Assembly: GCF_005222815.1 (NCBI RefSeq)
Contig: NZ_STGB01000006.1
Location: 806,001-870,000, forward strand
Direction: 5' to 3'
Source: Roseomonas sp. AR75
GTDB taxonomy: Bacteria; Pseudomonadota; Alphaproteobacteria; Acetobacterales; Acetobacteraceae
DNA: 64,000 nt
A model generated the notes under the pieces. It was given only the letters and a program-made list of their open reading frames with translations, was not told the origin of the DNA and searched no databases. The stretch's first letter is position 1. Each line of letters opens with the position of its first letter. Both the position numbers and the translations under genes were made by a program. Below are positions 57,034 to 64,000 of the stretch, in pieces.

Positions 57034-58364
57034 GCATGCGCCGCCTGGTGCTGGTGGTGGAGGACGACCCGGTCCTCGGCCCTGCCCTGGTCCAGCGGCT
57101 GCACCTGGAGGGCTACCGCCCAAGGCTGACCGCGACCGGCGAGGCAGCGCTGCGGGAGGCGCGGTCGGTCCGCCCCGATGCCGTGCTCAGCGACATCCGC
57201 CTGCCCGACATGTCGGGCGAGGACGTCTATCGCCACATGATCGGCGAGCTCGGCGCGCTGCCGGTGTTCTTCATGACGGCCTTCGGGGATGTCGCGCAGG
57301 CCCTGCGCCTCGTCCGCGCGGGCGCGCGGGACTACCTGACCAAGCCCGTGGACGTGGACCGGCTGGTGGAGGCGCTCGGCCAGGCGTTGGCCGCCGGACA
57401 CGCCGCGCCAGGGGCCGAGGCCGACCTGCCGGAACTCGGCGTCTCGCCGGCGATGCGCGCGGTGGAAGCGGTGCTGCGGAAGGCGGCGCGGGTGGACGTG
57501 CCGGTGGTGCTGACCGGTGAGACCGGCGCCGGGAAGGAGGTCGCGGCCCGCTTCCTCCACGCCGCCTCGCCGCGCAGCGCGCAGCCCTTCGTCGCGGTGA
57601 ACTGCGCGGCCATCCCGCGCGACCTCGCCGAGAGCACGCTGTTCGGCCATGAGCGCGGCGCCTTCACAGGCGCCTCGTCACGACAGGCCGGCGTCGCGGC
57701 GCGGGCCGGGGCCGGCACGCTGCTGCTCGACGAGGTGGCGGAGCTGGCGCCCGAGCTCCAGGCGAAGCTGCTGCGGCTGGTGCAGGAGCGCAGCTTCCTC
57801 CCGCTCGGCGCTGCGGTGGAGAAGCCCTTCGCCGCCCGGCTGGTCTGCGCGACCCATGCCGACCTGGCCGCACGGGTGCGGGAAGGGCGCTTCCGGGAAG
57901 ACCTGTTCTACCGCCTGAACGTCATTGCCGTGGAGGTGCCGCCCCTGCGGCGGCGCCCGGAGGATCAGCCCTGGCTGGCCGCGCGGCTGCTGGCGGAGGC
58001 TGTCGCGCGCTTCGGGCTCGGCCCGCGCCGCCTCACCCCTTCGGCGACCGCTGCCCTGGCGGATCACGATTGGCCGGGCAACGTGCGGGAGTTGCGCAAC
58101 CGCGTCGAGCGCGCCGCGGCCCTGGTGGATGGCGAGGAGATCGGCGCGGGCGATCTGTTCCCCGAGCTTGCCCTGGAGACGCGCGACGAGGCCACCGCGA
58201 ACCTGCAGGGGCCGCTTGCCGCGGCGCTCGATGCGGCCACCCGCGCCGCCGTCGAGGACGCGCTTCAGCGTGCCGGCGGCAGCCGTGCCGATGCGGCGCG
58301 GCTGCTGGGCATCTCCCGGACCACGCTCTGGAAGCGGATGCGTGCCCTCGGCATGGCGGGATGA
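57030..58364 (+). CDS. NtrC-family sigma-54-dependent response regulator
   Basis: 444 residues. Receiver domain with phosphoacceptor Asp55 (SDIRLPDMSG) and the KP loop near 105. AAA+ domain (about 135-370) with Walker A GETGAGKE, the sigma-54 contact loop GAFTGA, and LLLDEVAELAPELQAKLL. A Fis-type helix-turn-helix ends the protein (SRADAARLLGISRTTLWKRMRALG). The intact GAFTGA loop means it should activate sigma-54 promoters. It is the last gene of the cluster and the likely activator of the mnh promoter region. Confidence 0.94.
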   Translation: MSMRRLVLVVEDDPVLGPALVQRLHLEGYRPRLTATGEAALREARSVRPDAVLSDIRLPDMSGEDVYRHMIGELGALPVFFMTAFGDVAQALRLVRAGARDYLTKPVDVDRLVEALGQALAAGHAAPGAEADLPELGVSPAMRAVEAVLRKAARVDVPVVLTGETGAGKEVAARFLHAASPRSAQPFVAVNCAAIPRDLAESTLFGHERGAFTGASSRQAGVAARAGAGTLLLDEVAELAPELQAKLLRLVQERSFLPLGAAVEKPFAARLVCATHADLAARVREGRFREDLFYRLNVIAVEVPPLRRRPEDQPWLAARLLAEAVARFGLGPRRLTPSATAALADHDWPGNVRELRNRVERAAALVDGEEIGAGDLFPELALETRDEATANLQGPLAAALDAATRAAVEDALQRAGGSRADAARLLGISRTTLWKRMRALGMAG

Positions 58365-58458
58365 TGCGCGAGGGGGCGCGCGCTGCGGGCCGGGGTAGTC
58401 CAGGGCGATGCTGCTCCTCGTCCGAGGCGAGCGTGTCGCAGCGGTGGCGGACCGTGCG

Positions 58459-59112
58459 TCAGCCGCCATCCGGCGTCGCAGGCGCGACATGCAGCACAGG
58501 TCCCGCCGCCGCCTCCGCATCCGCGGGATCATGCGTGACCATCAGCGCCGGGATGCCGAGCCGCAGCACGCGCTCGAACACGAACTCCCGCATGCGGCCG
58601 CGCAGCGCAACGTCGAGCTTGCCGAAAGGCTCGTCCAGCAGCAGCGCGCGGGGCTCGGCCAGCAGCGTGCGCAGCAGCGCCACGCGGGCGCGCTGACCCC
58701 CCGACAGGGTCGCCGGATCGCGCGGGCCGAAACCGCCGAGTTCCGCTTCCTCCAGCGCCGCCGCAATCCGTGCTTCACGTGCGCGGCGGTCGCGCAGCGA
58801 CGCCGGCAGGCCGAAGGCGAGGTTCCCGGCCACGGAGAGATGCGGAAACAGCAGGTCATCCTGGAACAGCAGGCCGATGCGCCGCCGGTGCGGCGGCAGC
58901 GCCGAGACATCCTTGCCGTCCAGCGTCACGCGCCCGCGCGCCCGGAAGGCAGGGTCCAGCGCGCCGGACAGCCAGGCCAGCAGCGTGGACTTGCCCGAGC
59001 CCGACGGGCCCATCACCGTCACGACCTCGCCCGGCGCCACCGCCAGCCGCGACACCGCCACCAGGCTGCGCTCCGCCAGGGTGATCTCCAGCTCCTCGAT
59101 GACCAGGCTCAT
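58459..59112 (-). CDS. ynjD: ABC transporter ATP-binding protein, YnjD type
   Basis: 217 residues. Walker A GPSGSGKST near 40, Q-loop LLFQDDLLFPHLSVAGNLAFGLP near 87, signature LSGGQRARVALLRTLLAEP near 137, Walker B LLLDEPFGKLD and the switch VTHDPADAE. Size and position match E. coli YnjD next to the YnjC-type permease; the start overlaps the permease stop. It powers import of the YnjB ligand. Its 3' end converges on the NtrC gene. Confidence 0.9.
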   Translation of the reverse strand: MSLVIEELEITLAERSLVAVSRLAVAPGEVVTVMGPSGSGKSTLLAWLSGALDPAFRARGRVTLDGKDVSALPPHRRRIGLLFQDDLLFPHLSVAGNLAFGLPASLRDRRAREARIAAALEEAELGGFGPRDPATLSGGQRARVALLRTLLAEPRALLLDEPFGKLDVALRGRMREFVFERVLRLGIPALMVTHDPADAEAAAGPVLHVAPATPDGG

Positions 59113-60788
59113 GCCGGGCGCATGCCCCGCCGATCGCGGTGCAGCCAGGTCGGCAGCGCCACGGCCAGCGCATAGGCGGCCAGCGGCATCAGCGCCTGCA
59201 GCGCCGCATAGGCGCCGAGGATGCGCCGGTCGGCGCCGGCGGCGAGCGTCACCGCCTCGGTCGTCAGCGTGGCGATGCGGCCGGCGCCGGCGAACAGCGT
59301 CGGCAGATAGAGCCCGACCGAGACGGCGAAGCCGACGGCCGCCGCGACCAGCAGCGGGCGCAGAAGAAGGCGGCACTTCACGGTCAGGAACACGCGCCAC
59401 GGCCCGGCGCCGAGCGCTGCGGCGCCGCGCGCGTAGCGCGGGTCGAGCGCGCGCCACGGATCGGCCAGCGACAGGAACACGTAGGGCAGCACGAACAGCA
59501 GATGGGTCCACACCACCGCGCCCATCGTGCCGTCCAGGTCGAGCCGCACCAGCGCCACCTGCCAGCCGAACAGGAAGGCGATCTGCGGCAGCAGCAGCGG
59601 CAGCCAGATCAGCAGCAGCGCCCGCCGCCCCGGGCGCAGGCCGTGGCGCTGCTCGGCTTCCAGGCAGGCCAGGGTGAGGAGCAGCGCGAGGCCGGTCGCC
59701 GCCAGTGCGACGGCGAGGGTCGCCGTCGCGGGAACCGCGATCGCCGGCACCTGCGCCTGCCATGTGGCGAGGGTGAAGGCGGCGGGCAGCGCCTCGGGGA
59801 AACGCCAGGGCCCGGCGAAGGACCAGACGAGCAGCACGATCAGCGCCGCTGCATTGGCCGCGAGCAGCAAGCCCATGAGGGCCGGCGCGGCGAGGCCGAG
59901 CACGACACCGCCGCCACCGCGCCCGCCCGCGGCGATCCAGCGGCGCCCGAGCACGGCCGCGACGCGCTCTCCCAGGCGCCACAGCAGGATCGCGCCGAGC
60001 ACGACCAGCAGCAGCAGCAGCGCGCCTGCCGCGGCGGGGAACCACATGGTCAGCTCGCGGTCGGCGAACCAGCGCAGCACGAGCGCCGAGAGCGTCGGCG
60101 GGGCGCCCGGACCCAGGATCAGCGCCACGTCCACGACCGACAACGAAAAGACCAGCACCGCGTAGAGCGGCAGGCGAAGCTGCGGATAGAGCTGCGGCAG
60201 CACCACCTTCAGCCAGCCCGTGACCGGCCCGTAGCCGAGCGCCGCGGCGGCGCGCATGCCCTCGGCCGCGCGCACCTGGCCCAGGCCGGCGAAGGCCATC
60301 AGCAACAGGTAGGGCACTTCCTTGAGCGTCAGGCCGGCCACCAGCGCGATGCCCCAGGGGTCGTTCACCGTCGCCCAGTCGGGCGGCCTGTCCCAGCCCG
60401 TCGCCCAGGGGCTGAGCGCGCGCGCGATCCAGCCCGACGGTGCCACGAGAAAGGCGAAGCCAATGGCGAGCGCCGCGTGCGGCGTCGCCAGCAGCGGCGC
60501 GAGCGCGGCCTGTGCCCGCCGCGCAAGCGGGCTGCCCTGCGTCGCCGCGCAGAAGGCGATGACGAGCAGGAAGGACAGGATTGTCGCCGCGAAGCCCGTG
60601 CCCAGCGTCAGCAGCACCGCGCGCCCGAGCCCCGGCGCATCCAGCAGCGCGCGCCAGGGCTCGAGCGAGAGCGTCGTGCCGCCGAGCGCCGGCAGCCATC
60701 CGAAGGCCGGCAGCAGCGTGCCCGCCAGTCCCGCCGCGATCGGCCCGAGGAAGAGCCCCGCGGTCAGCCAAGGCGCCGCCTTCAGCAA
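59109..60788 (-). CDS. ynjC: Two-domain ABC transporter permease, YnjC type
   Basis: 559 residues with about twelve hydrophobic segments, i.e. two fused BPD_transp_1 halves. Each half has the cytoplasmic coupling loop: EGMRAAAALGYGPVTGWLKVVLPQLYPQLRLP near 215-245 and ARGAAALGAGPWRVFLTVKCRLLLRPL near 445-475. The fused arrangement is characteristic of YnjC, PhnV-like and iron/spermidine-type importers. It lies 3 nt after the YnjB-like gene. The transported substrate is unknown; thiamine-like compounds have been suggested for the family. Confidence 0.9.
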   Translation of the reverse strand: MLKAAPWLTAGLFLGPIAAGLAGTLLPAFGWLPALGGTTLSLEPWRALLDAPGLGRAVLLTLGTGFAATILSFLLVIAFCAATQGSPLARRAQAALAPLLATPHAALAIGFAFLVAPSGWIARALSPWATGWDRPPDWATVNDPWGIALVAGLTLKEVPYLLLMAFAGLGQVRAAEGMRAAAALGYGPVTGWLKVVLPQLYPQLRLPLYAVLVFSLSVVDVALILGPGAPPTLSALVLRWFADRELTMWFPAAAGALLLLLVVLGAILLWRLGERVAAVLGRRWIAAGGRGGGGVVLGLAAPALMGLLLAANAAALIVLLVWSFAGPWRFPEALPAAFTLATWQAQVPAIAVPATATLAVALAATGLALLLTLACLEAEQRHGLRPGRRALLLIWLPLLLPQIAFLFGWQVALVRLDLDGTMGAVVWTHLLFVLPYVFLSLADPWRALDPRYARGAAALGAGPWRVFLTVKCRLLLRPLLVAAAVGFAVSVGLYLPTLFAGAGRIATLTTEAVTLAAGADRRILGAYAALQALMPLAAYALAVALPTWLHRDRRGMRPA

Positions 60789-60791
60789 GGC

Positions 60792-62024
60792 TCAGCGCCC
60801 GTAGCGGCTTTCCCATTCCGCGGTGATGCGGGTCATCCAGGACGGGTGCGGTTCCTGCAGCGGGCGCCCCAGCGCCTCCGGCTGCAGGATCGCCGGGTTG
60901 CGCGGCAGGGCGGCGAAGCGGGCGCGCTCGGCCGGCGGCAGCGCCGCGATGTCGAGCACGGTCGGATTGCCCAGCACGCGCGGATCGGCGCCATATGCCT
61001 GCGCTTCCGCCGAGAGCAGGAAGTCCGCCGTGACCATCGCCGCGGCGGCGTTCGCCGCATTGAACGGGATGGAGACGAAGCTCGTGTTGCCGATGGTGCC
61101 ACGGTCCAGCACGAAGGGGCGCGCGGTCGGGGGAAGCTGGTTGTTGGCGATGGCGACCGCGGCCTCGGACGGGTTGAAGGTGATATAGAGGTCGAGCTCG
61201 CCATCCAGCATCAGCGGCCGCTGCGCCGGCCCGTTCTCCGGGAACTGCCGGCCGCCGCGCCAGAGATGCGGGCGCAGCCGGTCATACCAGGCCCAGAGCG
61301 CGTCGGCGGCGGGGCGCAGCGTCTCCTCCGTCACGGGCCGCAGCAGCGCGGCCGGGTCGGGGGCGACCTCGCAGAGCGCCTGCTTCAGGAAGGTGACGCC
61401 CATGAAGTTGCGGACGTTCGGATGCGTCGTGCGACCGGGATTGGCACGCGCCCAGACGACGAGTGCCTCCATGCTGCGCGGCGGGTCCGGCACGCGGGTG
61501 GAATCGGCGATGAACACGACCTGCGCCATGCGCCACGGCGCGGCGAGGCCCTCCACCGGCACGGTGAAATCCACGACGGTGGAAGGCTTGCCCGCGCGGT
61601 CGATGAAGCGCGCATTCGGCAGGCGGTCCACGAAGGGGCCGAAATGCAGACCCTGCTGCTTCATCGCCAGGAAGTTCGGCCCGTTGATCCAGATCATGTC
61701 CACGCTGCCGCCGCTGGTCCGGCCGGCGGCCTTCTCTGCGACGACGCGGGCCACGGCCTCGGCGGTGTCGCGCAGGCGGACCTGGCGGAGATCGACGCCG
61801 TGCAGCGCGCGCAGGCGCCCGCCGGCCCAGGCGATGAAGGCGTTGGTGCGGTCGTCGCCGCCCCAGGCGTTGAAGAACACCGGGCGGCCGCGCGCCTCGG
61901 CCAGCACGGCGTCCCAGGGGGCAGAGAGCAGCGGATGGCCCGGTGTCTGCGCGCCCGTGGCACCTGGGGAGGCGAATGGCGCGGCGAGTGCCGCAAGCAG
62001 CAGGGGGCGGCGCGGAAGGGTCAT
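60792..62024 (-). CDS. ynjB: YnjB-like ABC transporter substrate-binding protein
   Basis: 410 residues. Signal peptide to residue 25 or so. PVFFNAWGGDDRTNAFIAWAGGRLRALHGVDLRQVRLRDTAEAV and EKAAGRTSGGSVDMIWINGPNFLAMKQQGLHFGPFVDRLPN follow the YnjB pattern closely, and it continues to ESRYGR at the end. It binds an unidentified ligand in the periplasm for YnjCD. GAGGTG precedes the ATG with good spacing. A radical SAM gene lies 111 bp upstream on the same strand. Confidence 0.9.
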   Translation of the reverse strand: MTLPRRPLLLAALAAPFASPGATGAQTPGHPLLSAPWDAVLAEARGRPVFFNAWGGDDRTNAFIAWAGGRLRALHGVDLRQVRLRDTAEAVARVVAEKAAGRTSGGSVDMIWINGPNFLAMKQQGLHFGPFVDRLPNARFIDRAGKPSTVVDFTVPVEGLAAPWRMAQVVFIADSTRVPDPPRSMEALVVWARANPGRTTHPNVRNFMGVTFLKQALCEVAPDPAALLRPVTEETLRPAADALWAWYDRLRPHLWRGGRQFPENGPAQRPLMLDGELDLYITFNPSEAAVAIANNQLPPTARPFVLDRGTIGNTSFVSIPFNAANAAAAMVTADFLLSAEAQAYGADPRVLGNPTVLDIAALPPAERARFAALPRNPAILQPEALGRPLQEPHPSWMTRITAEWESRYGR

Positions 62025-62135
62025 GCGGTCACCTCGTGATGGAACGCGCGGGGCTGCGGCAGGGCCCCGGAACGGGCCAGGACAGGGAGGCGGCCGGAAT
62101 CGCGCCGCCGCGAACCGAAGGCGGCGCCCACCGGC

Positions 62136-63209
62136 TCAGCCGGCAAGGATCGGTTCGGCGCGCGTGGCCAAACGCCGGGCGCGCGCCGCCTCGATGCGCG
62201 CGCCCAGCACCTCCTCGTGGAAGCGGTCGCAGCCGATGCAGAGATTGGCGTAGGGGCGCCCCTGCGGATCGGTGGTGCGCGACTTCGCGCGGAACAGCTC
62301 CTCGGTCCAGCCATGCGCGAGGCCCATGCGCTCCGGCTTGCCGGCGTTGATCGCCTCATAGACCGGGTCGCCGGCGAGGCTTTCCAGGATGCCGATCAGC
62401 GGCTCCTCCGTCAGGTTGCCGAGCGGGAGCCTGGTCTTGATGCAGCAGGGATAGACGCTGCCGTCCGGCTCGATCGAGACTTCCGAGCCGTTGTAGCGGT
62501 GGCGCAGGAAGTTCAGCCCGCCGGACCAGCGATTGCAGAAATTGTCGGCGATGGTCGCGTGCGACAGCCCGTTCTCCCAGGCGCGGCCGCGCGGCCAGAG
62601 CTTGCCGATCCAGCTGTCGGGCGTCGCACCGAAGAAGGAGAAGAGCGGCCCCTCCTCCTCGAACCATTTGCGGTGGGTCGAGGAGACGCCGGAGGGGCGC
62701 ATCCCCTCCGCCTCCATCATCGCCGTGAGCTTCGCCTTGAAGGCCGCCTGCTTCGCCTCGCCCTCCATGCCGACATGGAAATCGTCCACGCCCGCGACCG
62801 AGATCATCCATACCCCACGGTCCAGCAGGTCGCGCACGATCTCCGCGGTAAGCAGGTCGCCTGTGGTCTGCACGATCACCTTCACGCCGCCGACGCCGCG
62901 GTAGCGGGCGACGAGCCCCTCGATCACCCTGTAGGTGACGCGGCTGCGCACGGGATCGAGCAGCGCCTCCCCGCCCGACAGGATGATGCGCCCGACCTTC
63001 TCGGGCAGCGAGCCGTCGGGATTGGGGTCGTCGGTGTCGAGATAGGTCATGCGCGCAGGCAGGTTGGCCAGCACCCGCGGCGTGTTGCGCTCCGCCTCCG
63101 CGACGACGCGCTCGAGATCCGCCCTGACATAGGGGCGGAAGCGGTCCTCGTAGCAGTGGCGGCACTTGCGATGGCACGCCCAGGCCATCACCCAGTAGAT
63201 CGACTCCAT
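62136..63209 (-). CDS. Radical SAM protein with C-terminal cysteine region
   Basis: 357 residues from ATG 63209 (63215 is the alternative). ACHRKCRHCYED holds the CX3CX2C cluster motif that binds 4Fe-4S and SAM. GRIILSGGEALLDPVRS is the GGE motif, followed by the usual TIM-barrel elements (VKVIVQTTGDLL). The last 120 residues have additional cysteines (FCNRW, YPCCIKT, LCIGCDRF), suggesting an auxiliary cluster of SPASM/twitch type, though fewer than the seven of a full SPASM. It is the first gene of a probable operon with the YnjBCD importer. Substrate unknown; a peptide or imported small molecule are both possible. Confidence 0.88.
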   Translation of the reverse strand: MESIYWVMAWACHRKCRHCYEDRFRPYVRADLERVVAEAERNTPRVLANLPARMTYLDTDDPNPDGSLPEKVGRIILSGGEALLDPVRSRVTYRVIEGLVARYRGVGGVKVIVQTTGDLLTAEIVRDLLDRGVWMISVAGVDDFHVGMEGEAKQAAFKAKLTAMMEAEGMRPSGVSSTHRKWFEEEGPLFSFFGATPDSWIGKLWPRGRAWENGLSHATIADNFCNRWSGGLNFLRHRYNGSEVSIEPDGSVYPCCIKTRLPLGNLTEEPLIGILESLAGDPVYEAINAGKPERMGLAHGWTEELFRAKSRTTDPQGRPYANLCIGCDRFHEEVLGARIEAARARRLATRAEPILAG

Positions 63210-63236
63210 CGGCACTCCCGGCCACGCGGTGATCTC

Positions 63237-63255
63237 AGGACAATTCAGGTGTCCT
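63237..63255. promoter_or_regulatory. 19-bp inverted repeat upstream of the radical SAM gene
   Basis: AGGACA-ATTCAGG-TGTCCT is a perfect 6-7-6 dyad 22-28 bp before the radical SAM start. It could be an operator or a small 5' hairpin. A further TGTCC half-site lies just beyond it. The rest of the 63216-63412 gap shows no riboswitch I recognise. Confidence 0.4.
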
Positions 63256-63412
63256 TCGCCGGCTGTCCAGCAGAGGTTACGCCGATCCGCCGCTCAACCT
63301 TCGGTGCCGCCCCGGAAAGGGACAGAAACCCGGCCCGTTACGGAACCCTGCCGCACCGCGATACCGAGTACTGCCGTCATTGCCCTGGCCCGCGACCTCG
63401 GGGCGCGCCGGG

Positions 63413-64000
63413 TCACCCGCTTGCGGTGATGCCGAGGTCGCGCACGAGCTGGATATAGCGGGCCTGTTCGCTGCGCATGAAGGCGAGCAGCTCCTCGGGC
63501 GTGCCGGGTGACGGCTCAGCCCCAAGCACGGCGAGCTTCTCGCGCACTTCGCCGCTCGTCAGGATGTCGCGCGCGGCGGCGTTCAGTGTGGCGATGGCGG
63601 CGGGCGGCGTGCCGGCGGGCGCGAGCAGGCATCCCCAGGAGGTTGCGCCGTAGCCGGGGAAGCCCTGCTCGGCGACGGTCGGCAGGTCGGGCAGCAGCCG
63701 CGAGCGCGTCGGTCCGGCCAGCGCGAGCAGGCGCAGCGTGCCCGCCTGCACATGCGGCGCGACGGCGGCGTAGGCGTCGAACATCATCTGCGTGCGCCCG
63801 GCCAGCAGGTCGGCATGCGCGGCGGTGGAGCCGCGATAGGGGATGTGCTCCATCTCCACGCCCGCGCGCTTCAGCAGGTCGGCGGCGAAGATGTGCGGGT
63901 TGGAGCCGTTGCCGGAGGAGGCGAAGGCCGCGCGGCCGTTCTGCGCCTTCGCCCAGGCCATCAGCTCCTGCACGTTGCGCGCGGGATTGCTGGCCGGCAC
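63413..64000 (-). CDS. TctC/Bug-family binding protein, N-terminus outside window
   Basis: 195 residues visible; the frame runs off the right edge. SSGNGSNPHIFAADLLKRAGVEMEHIPYRGSTAAHADLLAGRTQMMFDAYAAVAPHVQAGTLRLLALA is the conserved central part and LLAPAGTPPAAIATLNAAARDILTSGEV the C-terminal lobe. The signal peptide and first lobe are missing because of the window limit. Orphan, with no TctAB genes visible. Ligand unknown. Confidence 0.92.
   Translation of the reverse strand: MPASNPARNVQELMAWAKAQNGRAAFASSGNGSNPHIFAADLLKRAGVEMEHIPYRGSTAAHADLLAGRTQMMFDAYAAVAPHVQAGTLRLLALAGPTRSRLLPDLPTVAEQGFPGYGATSWGCLLAPAGTPPAAIATLNAAARDILTSGEVREKLAVLGAEPSPGTPEELLAFMRSEQARYIQLVRDLGITASG

Noticed and set aside
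63216..63412. Possible thiamine (TPP) or cobalamin riboswitch before the radical SAM and YnjBCD genes
   Set aside because: CTGAGA and ACCTGA-like words occur in the wrong order, and the conserved cores of either riboswitch are absent.

Overview
The window is about 70% GC, almost entirely coding, and free of insertion sequences, prophage genes, CRISPR arrays and recognisable rRNA or tRNA genes. The gene families and order point to an alphaproteobacterium. Examples are tadA divergent from a peptidase-C26 gene plus rluB and rsmD, several orphan TctC/Bug binding proteins, a HisKA_2 histidine kinase, an NtrBC-type two-component pair and a KpsC-like Kdo transferase. A Roseomonas-like member of the Acetobacteraceae is my best guess; this is inference from gene content only.

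Layout. 1-13 kb is core housekeeping: the 3' end of ftsK, an alpha/beta hydrolase, an XRE-cupin regulator with a GNAT enzyme, an SDR, an M23 peptidase overlapping xseA, purD overlapping a GT4 glycosyltransferase, rsmD-rluB-C26 amidotransferase, tadA and a HisKA_2 kinase. 13-18 kb holds a DUF1835-like gene coupled to a TctC protein, a GAF-GGDEF diguanylate cyclase and a bifunctional mannose-1-phosphate guanylyltransferase/isomerase. 18-26 kb holds a 1207-residue beta-helix/RTX-like secreted protein, a TPR-glycosyltransferase, an amidohydrolase and an NMT1-like binding protein. 26.7-34.3 kb is a capsule locus: a leftward lipoprotein-kpsM-kpsT-kpsE-kpsD operon divergent from a KpsC-like Kdo transferase coupled to an SDR. 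34.3-38 kb has a glycine-zipper lipoprotein, a lytic transglycosylase with a SPOR domain, and an SGNH hydrolase with a PEP-CTERM-like tail. 38-47.7 kb is acyl-CoA and acid metabolism (NDP-forming acyl-CoA synthetase, MaoC hydratase, pcaI/pcaJ, enoyl-CoA hydratase, amidase), interrupted by a second RTX-type protein. 47.7-48.5 kb is a divergent HxlR regulator and SnoaL-like pair.

48.8-58.4 kb is the most interesting region. It is a complete seven-subunit Mrp (Mnh) cation/proton antiporter operon whose last gene fuses MnhG to a universal-stress-protein-like region, followed by an NtrB/NtrC-type two-component system. Upstream of mnhA are two 16-bp dyads, GTTCGC-N4-GTGAAC, spaced 32 bp apart, then a near-consensus sigma-54 element (TGGCACG-N4-TTGAA). 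Together these suggest an autonomous sigma-54-controlled antiporter module. 58.4-63.2 kb is a YnjBCD-type ABC importer in a likely operon with a CX3CX2C radical SAM protein, an unusual partnership. The window ends inside another TctC/Bug protein.

Two genes (13853 on the minus strand, 37994 on the plus strand) appear to start at CTG codons, each in a context that otherwise looks like normal initiation. Palindromic REP-like elements occur between genes at 3.2-3.4, 9.2 and 18.2 kb; at least two coding regions run into them and end there.
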